Part shown: one piece after another, positions 37,357 to 46,408 of the stretch
Numbering within the stretch: position 1 is the first letter of the stretch
Layout of the letters: the number at the start of each line of letters is the position of its first letter
Assembly: GCF_003612015.1 (NCBI RefSeq)
Contig: NZ_RARB01000014.1
Coordinates: 984-53,752 of the forward strand
From: Pantoea piersonii
GTDB lineage: Bacteria; Pseudomonadota; Gammaproteobacteria; Enterobacterales; Enterobacteriaceae
Direction of reading: 5' to 3'
DNA length: 52,769 bases
Translations under genes and position numbers: made by a program
Notes under the pieces: model-generated
Databases searched by the model: none
The model's input: the letters and a program-made list of their open reading frames with translations, nothing else
Told to the model about the DNA's origin: nothing

Positions 37357-37870
37357 CTGGGACCATGGTCCCAGTTGAACGCAGCTATCTGAATTGTCTG
37401 TTGGGACCATGGTCCCAACGGAAAACCAAATTGTCTAATTTCATCATTATCTAGTATGCGGTGAGCTCTTCTCTGGGATAGCTCCAGCTTACAAGGGCTC
37501 ATCAAACTGCTGGTTGTGACCATGGTCCCAGGCCTGCATAGATTATTAGCTATGACCAAGCCTGCGGCTCATTCGGCAAGCTGGGTCCGCGGTCCCAGTT
37601 TATAATAATCGATTAAGTTTTTTCCTGAGATTAGAGCTTCATACTAGCAATTGAACCCTCACTGATTTATACGAAATCTGAGCTAGAAGTTTTACGTGGG
37701 GACCCTGCTTTCAGATTAATGCAGATAGCTTAGGTATATGTTGGGACCGCAGTCCCAACAGAAAATCACATTGTCTAATCTCATTATCATCTGGTTTGCG
37801 ATGAGCTTTTCGCTGAGATGATTGCAGCTTACGAGAGTTCATCAAACTGCTCATTGGGACCGTGGTCCCA
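37357..37870. repeat. sopC: sopC-like centromere: six palindromic SopB sites in two duplicated modules
   Basis: Palindromes of the form TGGGACC(A/G)(T/C)GGTCCCA occur at 37357-37374, 37401-37418, 37515-37530, 37581-37598, 37741-37758 and 37854-37870, with a half site near 37697-37704. F sopC has twelve 43-bp tandem repeats each holding TGGGACCGTGGTCCCA, so this is the same site. Here the sites are not in 43-bp tandem; instead 37401-37530 and 37741-37870 are diverged copies of one roughly 130-bp module. This explains why there is no gene between sopB and umuC. Confidence 0.92.
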
Positions 37871-38104
37871 GCTGTTTGTATATCGCAATGTGTACATCAG
37901 GCTAAGCCATCAGCTGAGCCGGGGTAGCCTGAAAGTTGTAGAGGAAAAGGACTACAATGCGCTTCAAACGCTGTTAAATAAACAGCGTTAAATTCACTAT
38001 TAAAGCCGAACTAAAGAGAACACATTCTTGATATACAATTCTGTCTATAAGAACAAAATCATTTTCATGCTGCGCTAATAGACCTTTGCTACCGGAATTT
38101 CTTT

Positions 38105-39102
38105 CTAGTTCGTCGTCCATGCTTTACTTAGCATCTCCCGCTTCATCTGCCAGTCAGGATCAATGCCTTTGCCTGCAAAGCCGATACTGTAGCGACCGGA
38201 CCGGTTCATCTAATTTATCAGAGCTTCACTGCCGGCGCGCGGTACTAAATCGTTAAACAGGTTGAGCTGCGCCACGCCGTTCGGATGCAGCTCGCTCAGC
38301 ATAATGCCTGCTTTTGCATAGCGAAACCTGGGCACCAGATCGCATCCAAGGATTTCATCGCCGCCTCAATGATGTTGCGCGTGTCCTGCGTGCCCACGCG
38401 TAATTTTACGAACGCCATGTTTCTGTAGCCAGGCTGCCCTGTGTCGAAAGGGGAGGTGCGGATAAAAACGGAGATGTGGTAGCAGAACTGGCGATCTTCG
38501 CGAAGCTTTTCCGCCACGCGTTCGGCATACGCGCAGACGGATTGTCGCATAGCGTCGTATTCTGTGATACGTTCGCCGAAGCTGCGGCTCACGACTATCT
38601 GCTGCTTTGGCGGTGGTGCGTCCTCCATCGGGATGCAGCTTTCGCCGTTAAGCTCGCGCACAGTACGCTCCAGCACAACGCCAAAATTCTTACGAATGAG
38701 AGAAGGGGAGGTGCGTGCCAGGTCAAGTGCCGTTGTTACGCCGAGCAGCTGCAGGCGTTTTTCAAGCCGGGAGCCCACGCCCCAGAGTTCCCCCACAGGC
38801 TGGCGCGACAGCAGGGTTTCTGTCCGCCTCGGGTTTCCCGGCGTGAGCGCCAGCACCCCGCCGAACTGAGGCCATTCCTTACCGGCCCACTGTGCCGACT
38901 TCGCCAGGGTCTTCGTCGGGCCAAGCCCGACGCCGACCGTCAGCCCTGTGCAGGTCCTGACGTGCGCCCGAATCATGCGGCCAAAGTCCTCATACGGCAT
39001 AGCCATCAGCATACCTGAGCAGTCACAGAATCCTTCGTCAACCGAATACACCTCCAGACGCGGCACCATCTCCTCAATGCAGGACATTACGCGCGTGCTC
39101 AT
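38105..39102 (-). pseudogene. umuC: umuC, C-terminal three-quarters, cut off by transposon and frameshifted
   Basis: This is the 3' part of a plasmid umuC. The open stretch reads STRVMSCIEEMVPRLEVYSV, then DEGFCDCSGMLM (the catalytic DE pair of Y-family polymerases), GVGLGPTKTLAKSAQWAGKE and ELWGVGSRLEKRLQLLGVTT, matching UmuC from about residue 80. Near 38310 a one-base loss shifts the frame: the expected RYAKAGIML continues in another frame, through VAQLNLFNDL to a stop in ALIN and then NRSGRYSIGFAGKGIDPDWQ. The true end is near 38105. The first 75 codons are 7.3 kb away at 46409-46636. The gene cannot make DNA polymerase V catalytic subunit. Confidence 0.92.
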
Positions 39103-39433
39103 AGAATGGTTTATGTGGAATGGAAATTCTAGCGTAACTTAGCTGTATGACTGTGTGTGATATGACGTTCTCATGCAGCATTAACATGCTTATCTGGTGT
39201 AGTGAACGTACAGAGGGTTGGAAGGGGAAAGACAAGGGCGCTTGTACGATAAAATGCAGAAGTGTCGAACCAGATATTTAATATTGATCATCAACGGATA
39301 ATTTCTTAAACGGCGCATTAAATAATAATGGAACTCATTATCATCATGTTTTATATGAAATTATGAATGAGCTAAGGTTGTTTTAATCTTGAAGGAAAAA
39401 AATAGCCTTAATTCCTTTGCTCATGGTGAAATC

Positions 39434-39991
39434 ATGAAAAACAAAATTTTGGCATTACTCCCGCATGACTATGCGCCCTTTTTTCGAGCTCTTCACATTA
39501 CTGTAGCCCTGCTGATTCTGTCCCAGATTGTCAATTCCAACCTGACTGAACGTGAGGCGGTGAGTGAGCACAGCTTTGTCTCACTGGTCACCTGGTTCCA
39601 TATCATTTCTGGTTTTTTGTTGATTGTTCTCGGTGTAACTTTGCTGGTATGGATGCTGACGCAACGTGGTTTCAGATGGTACTTTGCCTGGGTTACTTTA
39701 GATTTAAGCGGTATTAAAATCGATCTGTTACAGCTGGCCCGGTTGAAACTGCCCGAAGCCGCCAAAGGGGGGATCGCTGCGACAATTCAGGGCCTTGGTG
39801 TTATCTCTCTGCTTCTGGTTGCTGTCTCTGGCGGCATGTGGTTCATGACCAATAGTCTACTGGGGTTGCCCGCCGAGACGGCCAGATACTATCTCCACTG
39901 GCACAAATTTCTGACAACGTTTATTGAAATTTATTTTTACGCACATGGAGCCATGGGACTGCTACATATGCTTCTCAGTTGGGAGGATTAA
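39434..39991 (+). CDS. Cytochrome b561-like integral membrane protein
   Basis: A 185-residue protein from ATG 39434 (an upstream TTG is rejected for lack of a ribosome site). Four hydrophobic segments are visible, at about residues 18-36, 52-74, 110-135 and 150-180. Histidines suitable as haem ligands lie in ALHITVAL, WFHIISGF, YLHWHKF and YAHGAMGLLHMLL. This is the pattern of the prokaryotic cytochrome b561 / Ni-Fe hydrogenase b-type family. It would move electrons between quinol and an acceptor at the inner membrane. Its place next to a VIT transporter inside an arsenic transposon is unusual, and its role there is unknown. Confidence 0.8.
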   Translation: MKNKILALLPHDYAPFFRALHITVALLILSQIVNSNLTEREAVSEHSFVSLVTWFHIISGFLLIVLGVTLLVWMLTQRGFRWYFAWVTLDLSGIKIDLLQLARLKLPEAAKGGIAATIQGLGVISLLLVAVSGGMWFMTNSLLGLPAETARYYLHWHKFLTTFIEIYFYAHGAMGLLHMLLSWED

Positions 39992-40112
39992 TTCAAGTTT
40001 TCTAGTTGTTAATCTGACTTTTTATCATTACATATCAGATGATTAACGATACTGAGAAATAAAGATAAAGTGCTGAATTCCTGTCAGTGTAACCCTTTAT
40101 GAAGAGCCAGTT

Positions 40113-40802
40113 ATGGGCCATGATGAATCTCATAAGATTTCCCGTTCCAGTGTTCTCCGTGCTGCTGTTATGGGGGCTAACGACGGTATTGTATCGACTT
40201 CCAGCATTCTGACTGGCGTCGTCGCGGGCGGTGGCAGCCACAATAGTGTTTTACTGGCTGGTATTGCAGGTGTTGTGGCCGGTGCGATGTCAATGGCTAC
40301 AGGTGAGTATGTTTCAGTTTCGTCCCAGGCCGATACCGAAAGGGCTGCGCTTGCTGAGGAGCAGAGGGAACTGGATCAAAACTTCACGGGTGAAATGCAC
40401 GAACTCACGGCCATTTATGTTCACAGGGGTCTCAATCCGGCTCTTGCCCGGCAGGTAGCGGTGGCATTGATGAAACACGATGCGCTCAATGCTCATGCCC
40501 GCGATGAACTTGGAATAACTGAATTCAGCACCGCCAGACCTTTAATGGCGGCACTGTTTTCTGCGGGAAGTTTTATGGCCGGCGCGCTTCTGCCACTGAG
40601 TTCCGTCATACTTATTTCTGGTCCAGTAAGCATTATGCGTATTGTCATTACAGCAATGCTTTCTCTTGTATTACTGGGAGCCCTGTCTGCGAAAGCGGGT
40701 GGGGCACCTGTTTTTCGCAGTGTGATCCGTGTGAGTTTCTGGAGCAGCCTGGCGATGGCTGCATCTGGTTTAACGGGGAGTCTGTTCAGCCATTTTACAT
40801 GA
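40113..40802 (+). CDS. VIT/CCC1-family metal ion transporter
   Basis: A 229-residue membrane protein of the VIT1/CCC1 (DUF125) family. Seen: MGANDGIVSTSSILTGVVAG in the first transmembrane helix (conserved Asn-Asp), VVAGAMSMATGEYVSVSSQADTERAAL (the family M-x-x-GEY-S motif), a short cytosolic metal-binding loop rich in Glu, and three later hydrophobic segments (MAALFSAGSFMAGALLPL, IVITAMLSLVLLGAL, FWSSLAMAASGLTGSL). Known members export Fe2+ or Mn2+ from the cytosol. Transcribed in the same direction as the cytochrome-like gene, away from the ars genes. Confidence 0.88.
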   Translation: MGHDESHKISRSSVLRAAVMGANDGIVSTSSILTGVVAGGGSHNSVLLAGIAGVVAGAMSMATGEYVSVSSQADTERAALAEEQRELDQNFTGEMHELTAIYVHRGLNPALARQVAVALMKHDALNAHARDELGITEFSTARPLMAALFSAGSFMAGALLPLSSVILISGPVSIMRIVITAMLSLVLLGALSAKAGGAPVFRSVIRVSFWSSLAMAASGLTGSLFSHFT

Positions 40803-40855
40803 GGATGGCAGCTTCAGCTGAAACTAAACGTTGTCATGGAAGACGACAGTGTATG

Positions 40856-41284
40856 TCATTTAATCACACGACCGCCCAACGTATCGATTATCACTTCACC
40901 ATCCTCTTTTGTGAACGGGCTCTGTTGCGGGTCTGGCAGGATGTCCAGGACTACCTCTGAAGGGCGGCAAAGCTTCGTTCCCAGCGGCGTGACCACTATC
41001 GGGCGATTAATCAGGATCGGGTGAGCCAGCATGGCATCCAGCAGCTGTTCATCAGAGAAACTGTCGCTGGCGAGGCCCAGCTGTTCATACGGGTCAGTAT
41101 TTTTACGCAGTAGCGCCCGTACGCCGGTACCCATCGCTTCAATCAGCGCCTCGAGCGTTTCACGCGTCGGCGGGGTTTCCAGGTAATGGATCACGACGGG
41201 TTCTGCACCGCTGTTGCGGATCAGCGCCAGCGTATTACGCGAAGTGCCGCAGGCGGGATTGTGATAAATGGTAATGTCAAACAT
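40856..41284 (-). CDS. arsC: Arsenate reductase, glutaredoxin-dependent
   Basis: A 142-residue protein closely matching the plasmid R773-type ArsC. The catalytic Cys lies in YHNPACGTSRNTL at residue 12. The arginines of the arsenate-binding triad are expected in LLRKNTDPYEQLGL, LINRPIVVTPLGTKLCRPSE. It reduces arsenate to arsenite using glutathione and glutaredoxin, supplying ArsB. It is the last gene of arsRBC and ends near the VIT gene in a convergent arrangement. Confidence 0.95.
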   Translation of the reverse strand: MFDITIYHNPACGTSRNTLALIRNSGAEPVVIHYLETPPTRETLEALIEAMGTGVRALLRKNTDPYEQLGLASDSFSDEQLLDAMLAHPILINRPIVVTPLGTKLCRPSEVVLDILPDPQQSPFTKEDGEVIIDTLGGRVIK

Positions 41285-41332
41285 GTTAAAACCTCGTGTA
41301 AGGGGGGCCGTATGCGCCGCCCCGGATTATCG

Positions 41333-42616
41333 TCAGATCGACAGCCGCAGCGCGAGCGCGGCAAGCGTAACGGTCAGCACCGGCAGCGTCATAACGATGC
41401 CGCCCCGGAAGTAGTAACCCCAGCTGATACGGATGTTTTTCTGTGACAGCACGTGCAGCCACAGCAGCGTTGCCAGGCTGCCAATTGGCGTGATTTTTGG
41501 CCCAAGATCGCAGCCGATAATGTTGGCGTAGATCATGGCCTCACGCACGATACCCTGTGCCGAACTGGCATCAATGGAAAGCGCGCCAATCAGCACCGTG
41601 GGCATGTTGTTCATGACGGATGAGAGGAGGGCCGTGAGATACCCGGTTCCCATCGCCGCCCCCCAGACGCCCGAAGCGGAGAAATCGTTGAGCAGCGTGG
41701 TCAGATACTCCGTCAGACCTGCATTACGCAGCCCATAGACCACCAGGTACATGCCCAGTGAAAACACCACTATCTGCCAGGGCGCATTGCGCAGCACCTT
41801 GCGGGTATCAATCACGTGGCCGCGCCGCGCGACCAGCCAGAGGATCAGTGCGCCAACAGCCGCGACCAGGCTCACCGGCACACCGAGCGGTTCCAGCGCA
41901 AAGAAGCCAGCCAGCAGCAAAATAAGCACCACCCATCCGGTACGAAACGTGCTGATATCGCGGATGGCGTCACGTGGCGCTTTGAGCTTCGCCTCGTCAT
42001 ACTTTGCCGGGATTTCCTTACGGAAGAACAGGTGCAGCATAATGAGCGTCGCCAGCACTGAAGCAACGTTGACCGGTACCATAACAGACGCGTAATCACT
42101 GAATCCCAGATGGAAAAAGTCCGCCGAAACAATATTGACCAGGTTGGACATGATAAGCGGCAGGCTGGACGTATCTGCGATAAAACCCGCCGCCATAACG
42201 AACGCCAGCGTCGCACCCCGGCTGAATCCGAGCGCCAGTAGCATGGCAATCACTATCGGCGTCAGTATCAGCGCCGCACCATCATTCGCAAACAGCGCTG
42301 CCACCGCCGCGCCTAGCAGCACGATATACGTGAACAGCAGCTTTCCTCTGCCGCCACCCCAGCGCGCTACGTGCAGTGCTGCCCACTCAAAAAATCCTGA
42401 CTCATCCAGCAGCAGGCTGATAATGATCACCGCAATGAACGTGGCCGTGGCGTTCCAGACTATCTGCCAGACCACGGGAATATCCCCCATATGTACCACG
42501 CCCGTCATCAACGCCAGCGCGGCTCCGGCCACCGCGCTCCATCCGATGCTGAGCCCGCGCGGCTGCCAGATGACGAACAACAGGGTGAGTATAAAAATTG
42601 CGCCTGCCAGCAGCAT
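41333..42616 (-). CDS. arsB: Arsenite/antimonite efflux permease
   Basis: A 427-residue protein with about twelve transmembrane helices, normal for ArsB (429 residues). Recognised segments: [20 protein letters not shown] at the N-terminus, [20 protein letters not shown] and [17 protein letters not shown] in the centre, and [19 protein letters not shown] near the C-terminus. It exports As(III) and Sb(III) from the cytosol by proton exchange, alone or with ArsA; no arsA or arsD gene is present here, so it should act as a secondary carrier. A palindrome lies between it and arsR. Confidence 0.96.
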   Translation of the reverse strand: MLLAGAIFILTLLFVIWQPRGLSIGWSAVAGAALALMTGVVHMGDIPVVWQIVWNATATFIAVIIISLLLDESGFFEWAALHVARWGGGRGKLLFTYIVLLGAAVAALFANDGAALILTPIVIAMLLALGFSRGATLAFVMAAGFIADTSSLPLIMSNLVNIVSADFFHLGFSDYASVMVPVNVASVLATLIMLHLFFRKEIPAKYDEAKLKAPRDAIRDISTFRTGWVVLILLLAGFFALEPLGVPVSLVAAVGALILWLVARRGHVIDTRKVLRNAPWQIVVFSLGMYLVVYGLRNAGLTEYLTTLLNDFSASGVWGAAMGTGYLTALLSSVMNNMPTVLIGALSIDASSAQGIVREAMIYANIIGCDLGPKITPIGSLATLLWLHVLSQKNIRISWGYYFRGGIVMTLPVLTVTLAALALRLSI

Positions 42617-42648
42617 GCTGCCTCCTTTTTAATTAGCTAACGCCAGAT

Positions 42649-42668
42649 ATATTCGGATAAACGAATAT
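42649..42668. promoter_or_regulatory. Palindrome between arsR and arsB, possible secondary ArsR site
   Basis: ATATTCG (42649-42655), gataaa, CGAATAT (42662-42668) is a perfect 7-6-7 palindrome in the 68-bp arsR-arsB gap. A related half, ACATATTCGATAAA, lies at 43092-43105 upstream of arsR, where the main operator should be. Shared sequence at both places suggests one regulator binds both; ArsR is the natural candidate. Confidence 0.5.
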
Positions 42669-42684
42669 GTATGGCTAAAATTTT

Positions 42685-43038
42685 TTACAGGCAGACAGCC
42701 CTGCCGTTAGTGGTTGCATGATCGAGCCGTGAATGACCCGCCAGGTCTTGGATTTCGTCACGCTGACTCAGCCATGCCTGTTCAATGACTGAGGCCGCCC
42801 AGGCAGGCATGTGTGGGGAGAGCCGATAGTGGATCCACTTGCCGTCGCGTCGATCGCTGAGTAATCCACTGGAACGCAACATTGCGAGGTGACGGGAAAT
42901 TTTTGGCTGTGGAAGTTTCAGTGCGCCGGTGAGTTCACACACGCAAAGCTCTCCCTTCTCTTTCAGCAACAGCACCAGCGTCAGGCGGGTTTCATCCGAA
43001 AGGTTTTTGAACAGTTGTAGTGGCGTCAGAGATAACAT
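42685..43038 (-). CDS. arsR: ArsR, arsenite-responsive repressor
   Basis: A 117-residue SmtB/ArsR-family repressor, the exact length of E. coli ArsR. The start MLSLTPLQLFKNLSDETRL at 43038 is chosen by alignment to family members, with AGGA upstream; a longer open frame exists. The As(III)-binding motif ELCVCEL (Cys-Val-Cys) lies at about residues 30-36, followed by the recognition helix KISRHLAMLRSSGLL. It represses arsRBC and releases DNA on binding As(III) or Sb(III). It is transcribed leftward with arsB and arsC. Confidence 0.95.
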   Translation of the reverse strand: MLSLTPLQLFKNLSDETRLTLVLLLKEKGELCVCELTGALKLPQPKISRHLAMLRSSGLLSDRRDGKWIHYRLSPHMPAWAASVIEQAWLSQRDEIQDLAGHSRLDHATTNGRAVCL

Positions 43039-43157
43039 GTTGATTCCTGATCCAGGATGCTCCAGGGTTAGTTGAAAGAGCATAGTCTAAAAACATATTC
43101 GATAAAAGGCATGTGACTCACTCTGGAGCTATTTTTACTGAATTGGAAATCTGGCCT

Positions 43158-43177
43158 GCTCCGCTCCGCTCCGCTCC
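43158..43177. repeat. Pentanucleotide tandem repeat (GCTCC x4)
   Basis: Four perfect copies of GCTCC sit between the arsR promoter region and the end of the transposition genes. It lies outside any gene I support. Such tracts can change length by slippage. Confidence 0.7.
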
Positions 43178-43231
43178 GATTCAGGCACAGGCAAGTCAGC
43201 CATCACCGCGTCTGGCCTGTTGCAGCCCGGA

Positions 43232-43477
43232 TCACCCTCCAGGCTTAACGGCCAGTCTTTTAAGGGCCTGATCTATTTTTTCGGCATCATTCTCTACAAT
43301 CGCTTTTTCATCGACGGTGAGAGGGACTTCTTCAAGGTAGCGTTTTACTGAGGCTTTACTTTCCAGTATCAGCCCGCGCGCTGTCTTTGAGCAGGTTAAA
43401 ATCACAGCCGATGCAGGCCATCCGGTGCTGACAGCTACTTCAGAACGGATTTGTGCAGTAGGAATCGCCCAAATCAT
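43232..43477 (-). CDS. Small TnpC-position protein of the Tn554-type transposon
   Basis: An 81-residue basic/acidic helical protein (ARGLILESKASVKRYLEEVP, VENDAEKIDQALKRLAV). It overlaps the end of tnpB by 38 bases and occupies the place of tnpC in Tn554, which is 125 residues and assists orientation and frequency of insertion. I recognise the position more than the sequence, so the name is provisional. No catalytic motif is expected. Confidence 0.55.
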   Translation of the reverse strand: MIWAIPTAQIRSEVAVSTGWPASAVILTCSKTARGLILESKASVKRYLEEVPLTVDEKAIVENDAEKIDQALKRLAVKPGG

Positions 43478-45353
43478 AGTAGGTCGCGGGGCCGGTCAGG
43501 CTGGCGGCTTCCGGATCGTGGTCAATCAGTACGCTTATCATATGTGCGACCCTGTCTGCTTTGACAAATGAGGCTGCCAGCTGAGTCGGGCGGATGCGGA
43601 GATAATGCATGGTTGACTGTGGCGTTGAGTGCCCGGTCCACTGCATCAGTTCATACAGCGACATCCCCTGCGGTACGCTCGCCAGCGCGGTCACTGCGGA
43701 GGCCCGCCCGCGGTGACTGGTAATTGTGCCACCGCTGTCTTCTGTGGGGACGCCGGCTCTTGCACACAGCATCGGTATCAGCGTGCGGTTCATAATTGCG
43801 CTGCCCGCGGGCTTCCCCCGGTATTGAAACAGAAGCCGGACTTTCTCACCGGTCCGCTCATCAGACAGCATGGCCTGTTCTGTCGGGCGCTCGGCCAGCC
43901 AGATGTCGACATATTTTTTCACCACGGCCGCCACGGGTTTAACATAGGCTTTTGAAGTCTTCCCGGCGGGGATATGCAGGTAGCACAGGGTCCCGGCAGG
44001 AATGACGCTCCCGTCATCTTTTACTATTTCATCTGCCTGCGACGCTATGCAGCCAGTTGTCAGGCGGAGCAACTCGTTCTTCCGCAGCCCCGCATGGGTC
44101 CAGATAACGGCCATCGCCTGCAGCATGGCCAGCGGATAATGGATTTCAGTGAGCAGGTCTTCCTGGCGCAGATTCAGGCTGGCCCAGATGAGCTTCAGCC
44201 AGACCGGATCGTCGATAACCCGTGGATTGACGCCGCGACGGAACAGGGGCGTGTCCGGTGTGGAAAGATGACGGGCAGGGCTGAAGCGAAGCCGGCCCCA
44301 GCCCCAGTTTTCATAGTCGATCATGAAACGGCGAAGCGAGTAGATCACACCCGCGCGGGAGTGGGGCATCATGGGTTCGCCGGATCGCATCGATTTGCGG
44401 GTGCCTCTTTCCGTGCCCAGCTGAAGCTCATCCACGTTCATCCGGCCCACCGCCGCAATAAAGCTGGCGCAGATTTCCATCGTCCAGTCTGCCGGTTCCC
44501 GCACCTGCGGATGCTCCCTTGCCAGCCAGAGGCCGCAGCGCAGAATAAAGCTGTACTGGCTTTCCCGGGTACGCGGTCGCAGCACTGACGTTTCCCGCCA
44601 GCGTCGGCACCAATACACCCAGGCGGGATCGATTCCTTCGACCGGCTTTTCATACCACTTCGTGTAGTTTCGCATCCTCACCGGGGCGCTGATGATGCCC
44701 AGCGCGGCAAGCCCGTGTGAGACCCGGCCGACGTAACGGGATGTAGCGTTATCGATGCTGTTCTGTGCCTGCCAGAGCAGTTCGGTCGTAAACGTCTCAA
44801 GCCGGGGATCCCTGTTCATTATCATTAGGATTGCCAGTACGCCGGATGTGTGCTGTTTCTGGCTTCCCGCGGCATAACCCAGTGACGTCAGCGTATCGGT
44901 CAGCCGGTGCAGCTCCTGATAATAAAAAGCCTGACCGAAGATGGCGCAGGCATAGAGGGCGGGTTTCCGGATATCAGGGAGGCTGAGCGTGTCATGCAGA
45001 CCTCCCAGGTGCCAGGCAAAAGCGGCCATCAAGGGACGACCCTCCCTGACTTCCCGGCAGAGCGTCTGCCAGCTTTCCCGTGGCCAGCACCAGCAGGGAA
45101 CGCCGGATAACTGCATTTCGCGCAGCAGTCTCGCTATCACCAGGCCGACGATTTTGCTGCTGCATCCGCTTGCGGCGGCAATATCTTTCAGCGGCCTGAT
45201 AAAATCAGGTACGGGATTCATACGTAACATGCCGGACCGGCTGTGAGAGCTGGCCAGCGCCGTCCGTTCATCGGGAGTCAGTGACGGCTCAAGCCGGTAT
45301 TCATCAATGCTGAAGGCACGCCAGCTGATTCCGGTCGGTGTGCTTGTGCTCAT
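43440..45353 (-). CDS. tnpB: TnpB-type large tyrosine recombinase (Tn554 family)
   Basis: A 637-residue protein, close to the 630 of Tn554 TnpB. The catalytic half is C-terminal: HAGLRKNELLRLTTG (first Arg, about residue 425), TSHRGRASAVTALA (H-x-x-R, about 540) and LYELMQWTGHSTPQSTMHYL (His and nucleophilic Tyr, about 570-585). The N-terminal 350 residues are a DNA-binding region of unknown detail. With TnpA it performs site-specific integration without target duplication. Its start lies next to the tnpA stop (45353/45355), so the genes are coupled. Not related to IS605-type TnpB. Confidence 0.9.
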   Translation of the reverse strand: MSTSTPTGISWRAFSIDEYRLEPSLTPDERTALASSHSRSGMLRMNPVPDFIRPLKDIAAASGCSSKIVGLVIARLLREMQLSGVPCWCWPRESWQTLCREVREGRPLMAAFAWHLGGLHDTLSLPDIRKPALYACAIFGQAFYYQELHRLTDTLTSLGYAAGSQKQHTSGVLAILMIMNRDPRLETFTTELLWQAQNSIDNATSRYVGRVSHGLAALGIISAPVRMRNYTKWYEKPVEGIDPAWVYWCRRWRETSVLRPRTRESQYSFILRCGLWLAREHPQVREPADWTMEICASFIAAVGRMNVDELQLGTERGTRKSMRSGEPMMPHSRAGVIYSLRRFMIDYENWGWGRLRFSPARHLSTPDTPLFRRGVNPRVIDDPVWLKLIWASLNLRQEDLLTEIHYPLAMLQAMAVIWTHAGLRKNELLRLTTGCIASQADEIVKDDGSVIPAGTLCYLHIPAGKTSKAYVKPVAAVVKKYVDIWLAERPTEQAMLSDERTGEKVRLLFQYRGKPAGSAIMNRTLIPMLCARAGVPTEDSGGTITSHRGRASAVTALASVPQGMSLYELMQWTGHSTPQSTMHYLRIRPTQLAASFVKADRVAHMISVLIDHDPEAASLTGPATYYDLGDSYCTNPF

Positions 45354-45354
45354 G

Positions 45355-46338
45355 TTAACTCTCCTGGCTGAAAATGAGGTTCGCCATTCTGATATCTGCC
45401 GTTTCTATCGCGCCCGCCATCCTGGCGGCGAGATCCCGGCCCGACAGGTGGATGTAAATCTGGGTAGTACCTGGATCGCGGTGTCCCGCATAGGTCGCCA
45501 ACTCGTGCAGCTTCCAGCCTGCGCGGGCCAGATGCGTGAGGCGAAGGTGCCGGAAGGTATGTGTTGAAATGTCCGGCAGCCCAGAAACCAGCGCCCAGTT
45601 CCGTACCGTTTTGCTCCAGGTCCAGAAGGAAAGCGGCGCGCCATGGTTACGATCGGACTCAGAACGGAACAGGGCACCTCTGGCGATCCCTTCCCGCTTC
45701 ATCTGCATAAGATGGGCCGCCAGCACGGGCGCCACGGCCGGGCTGTAGCAGACGATGCGTTCACGCCGGCTCTTGGTGGTTTCTGCCCGGATACGGATAA
45801 GCCGGTGCGCAAAGTCGAGGTCGTCGACACGCAAGGAGGTAATTTCAGATCGCCGCAGCGCACCGTAATAGGTTAATGCCAGCATCAGGCGGTCACGAAG
45901 CGGGGATGAGGCAGCATGAAAAAGAAAAGCCTGCCACTGCGCATCGTCAGGGATCCGTGGCAGCTTTACGACGCGGGGAACCAGCCCTCTGCCGGAACTC
46001 AGCATGCCAGGCGTGCCGGAGCGGGGCAGCGGATTCACCAGACAGAGATCCTGATACATCAGAAAGTCATACCAGAGGCGGATCGCCGACAGGCGCAGCT
46101 GGAGCGTGGCGCTGGCCACGGGAGAGGGCATACCGGGTAACTGCGGGCTGATGTAGGCGGCCAGATCTTCAAACCGGGCTTTTTCAGGTTCAATGCTGTT
46201 CTGGCTGCAGAACGCAAAATAATGGCGAAGGGCATTGCGGTAGGCGGTGAGCGTAGCCTGCGCCCGGCCCAGATCGGATAACAGTTTCAGCCAGCGCTCA
46301 GCCAGCAACAGGCTGTGTTCATTCGGTGAAATCAGCAT
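45355..46338 (-). CDS. tnpA: TnpA-type tyrosine recombinase (Tn554 family)
   Basis: A 327-residue phage-integrase-type recombinase. N-terminal SAM-like core-binding domain (LLSDLGRAQATLTAYRNALR, residues about 18-100) and catalytic domain with YYGALRRSEITSLRVDDL (Arg, about 165), HTFRHLRLTHLARAG (H-x-x-R, about 262) and TYAGHRDPGTTQIYIHLSG (His and Tyr, about 287-301). The full catalytic set is present. It is the first gene of the three-gene transposition operon, reading away from the right end of the element. Confidence 0.92.
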   Translation of the reverse strand: MLISPNEHSLLLAERWLKLLSDLGRAQATLTAYRNALRHYFAFCSQNSIEPEKARFEDLAAYISPQLPGMPSPVASATLQLRLSAIRLWYDFLMYQDLCLVNPLPRSGTPGMLSSGRGLVPRVVKLPRIPDDAQWQAFLFHAASSPLRDRLMLALTYYGALRRSEITSLRVDDLDFAHRLIRIRAETTKSRRERIVCYSPAVAPVLAAHLMQMKREGIARGALFRSESDRNHGAPLSFWTWSKTVRNWALVSGLPDISTHTFRHLRLTHLARAGWKLHELATYAGHRDPGTTQIYIHLSGRDLAARMAGAIETADIRMANLIFSQES

Positions 46339-46408
46339 TGTGTTTACCCCTGACAGCAGTTTTGCTGCTCAAAGTTTACTCACTCAATGTTGCATTCCAC
46401 TTAACTTA

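Noticed and set aside
37357..37870. CRISPR array
   Set aside because: The repeats are palindromic, of 16-18 bp, with unequal spacers and next to sopB; this is a centromere. No cas gene or regular repeat-spacer pattern occurs anywhere in the window.
43440..45353. IS605/IS200-type TnpB (RNA-guided nuclease)
   Set aside because: The protein has tyrosine recombinase motifs and no RuvC-like or zinc-finger features; the name comes only from Tn554 nomenclature.
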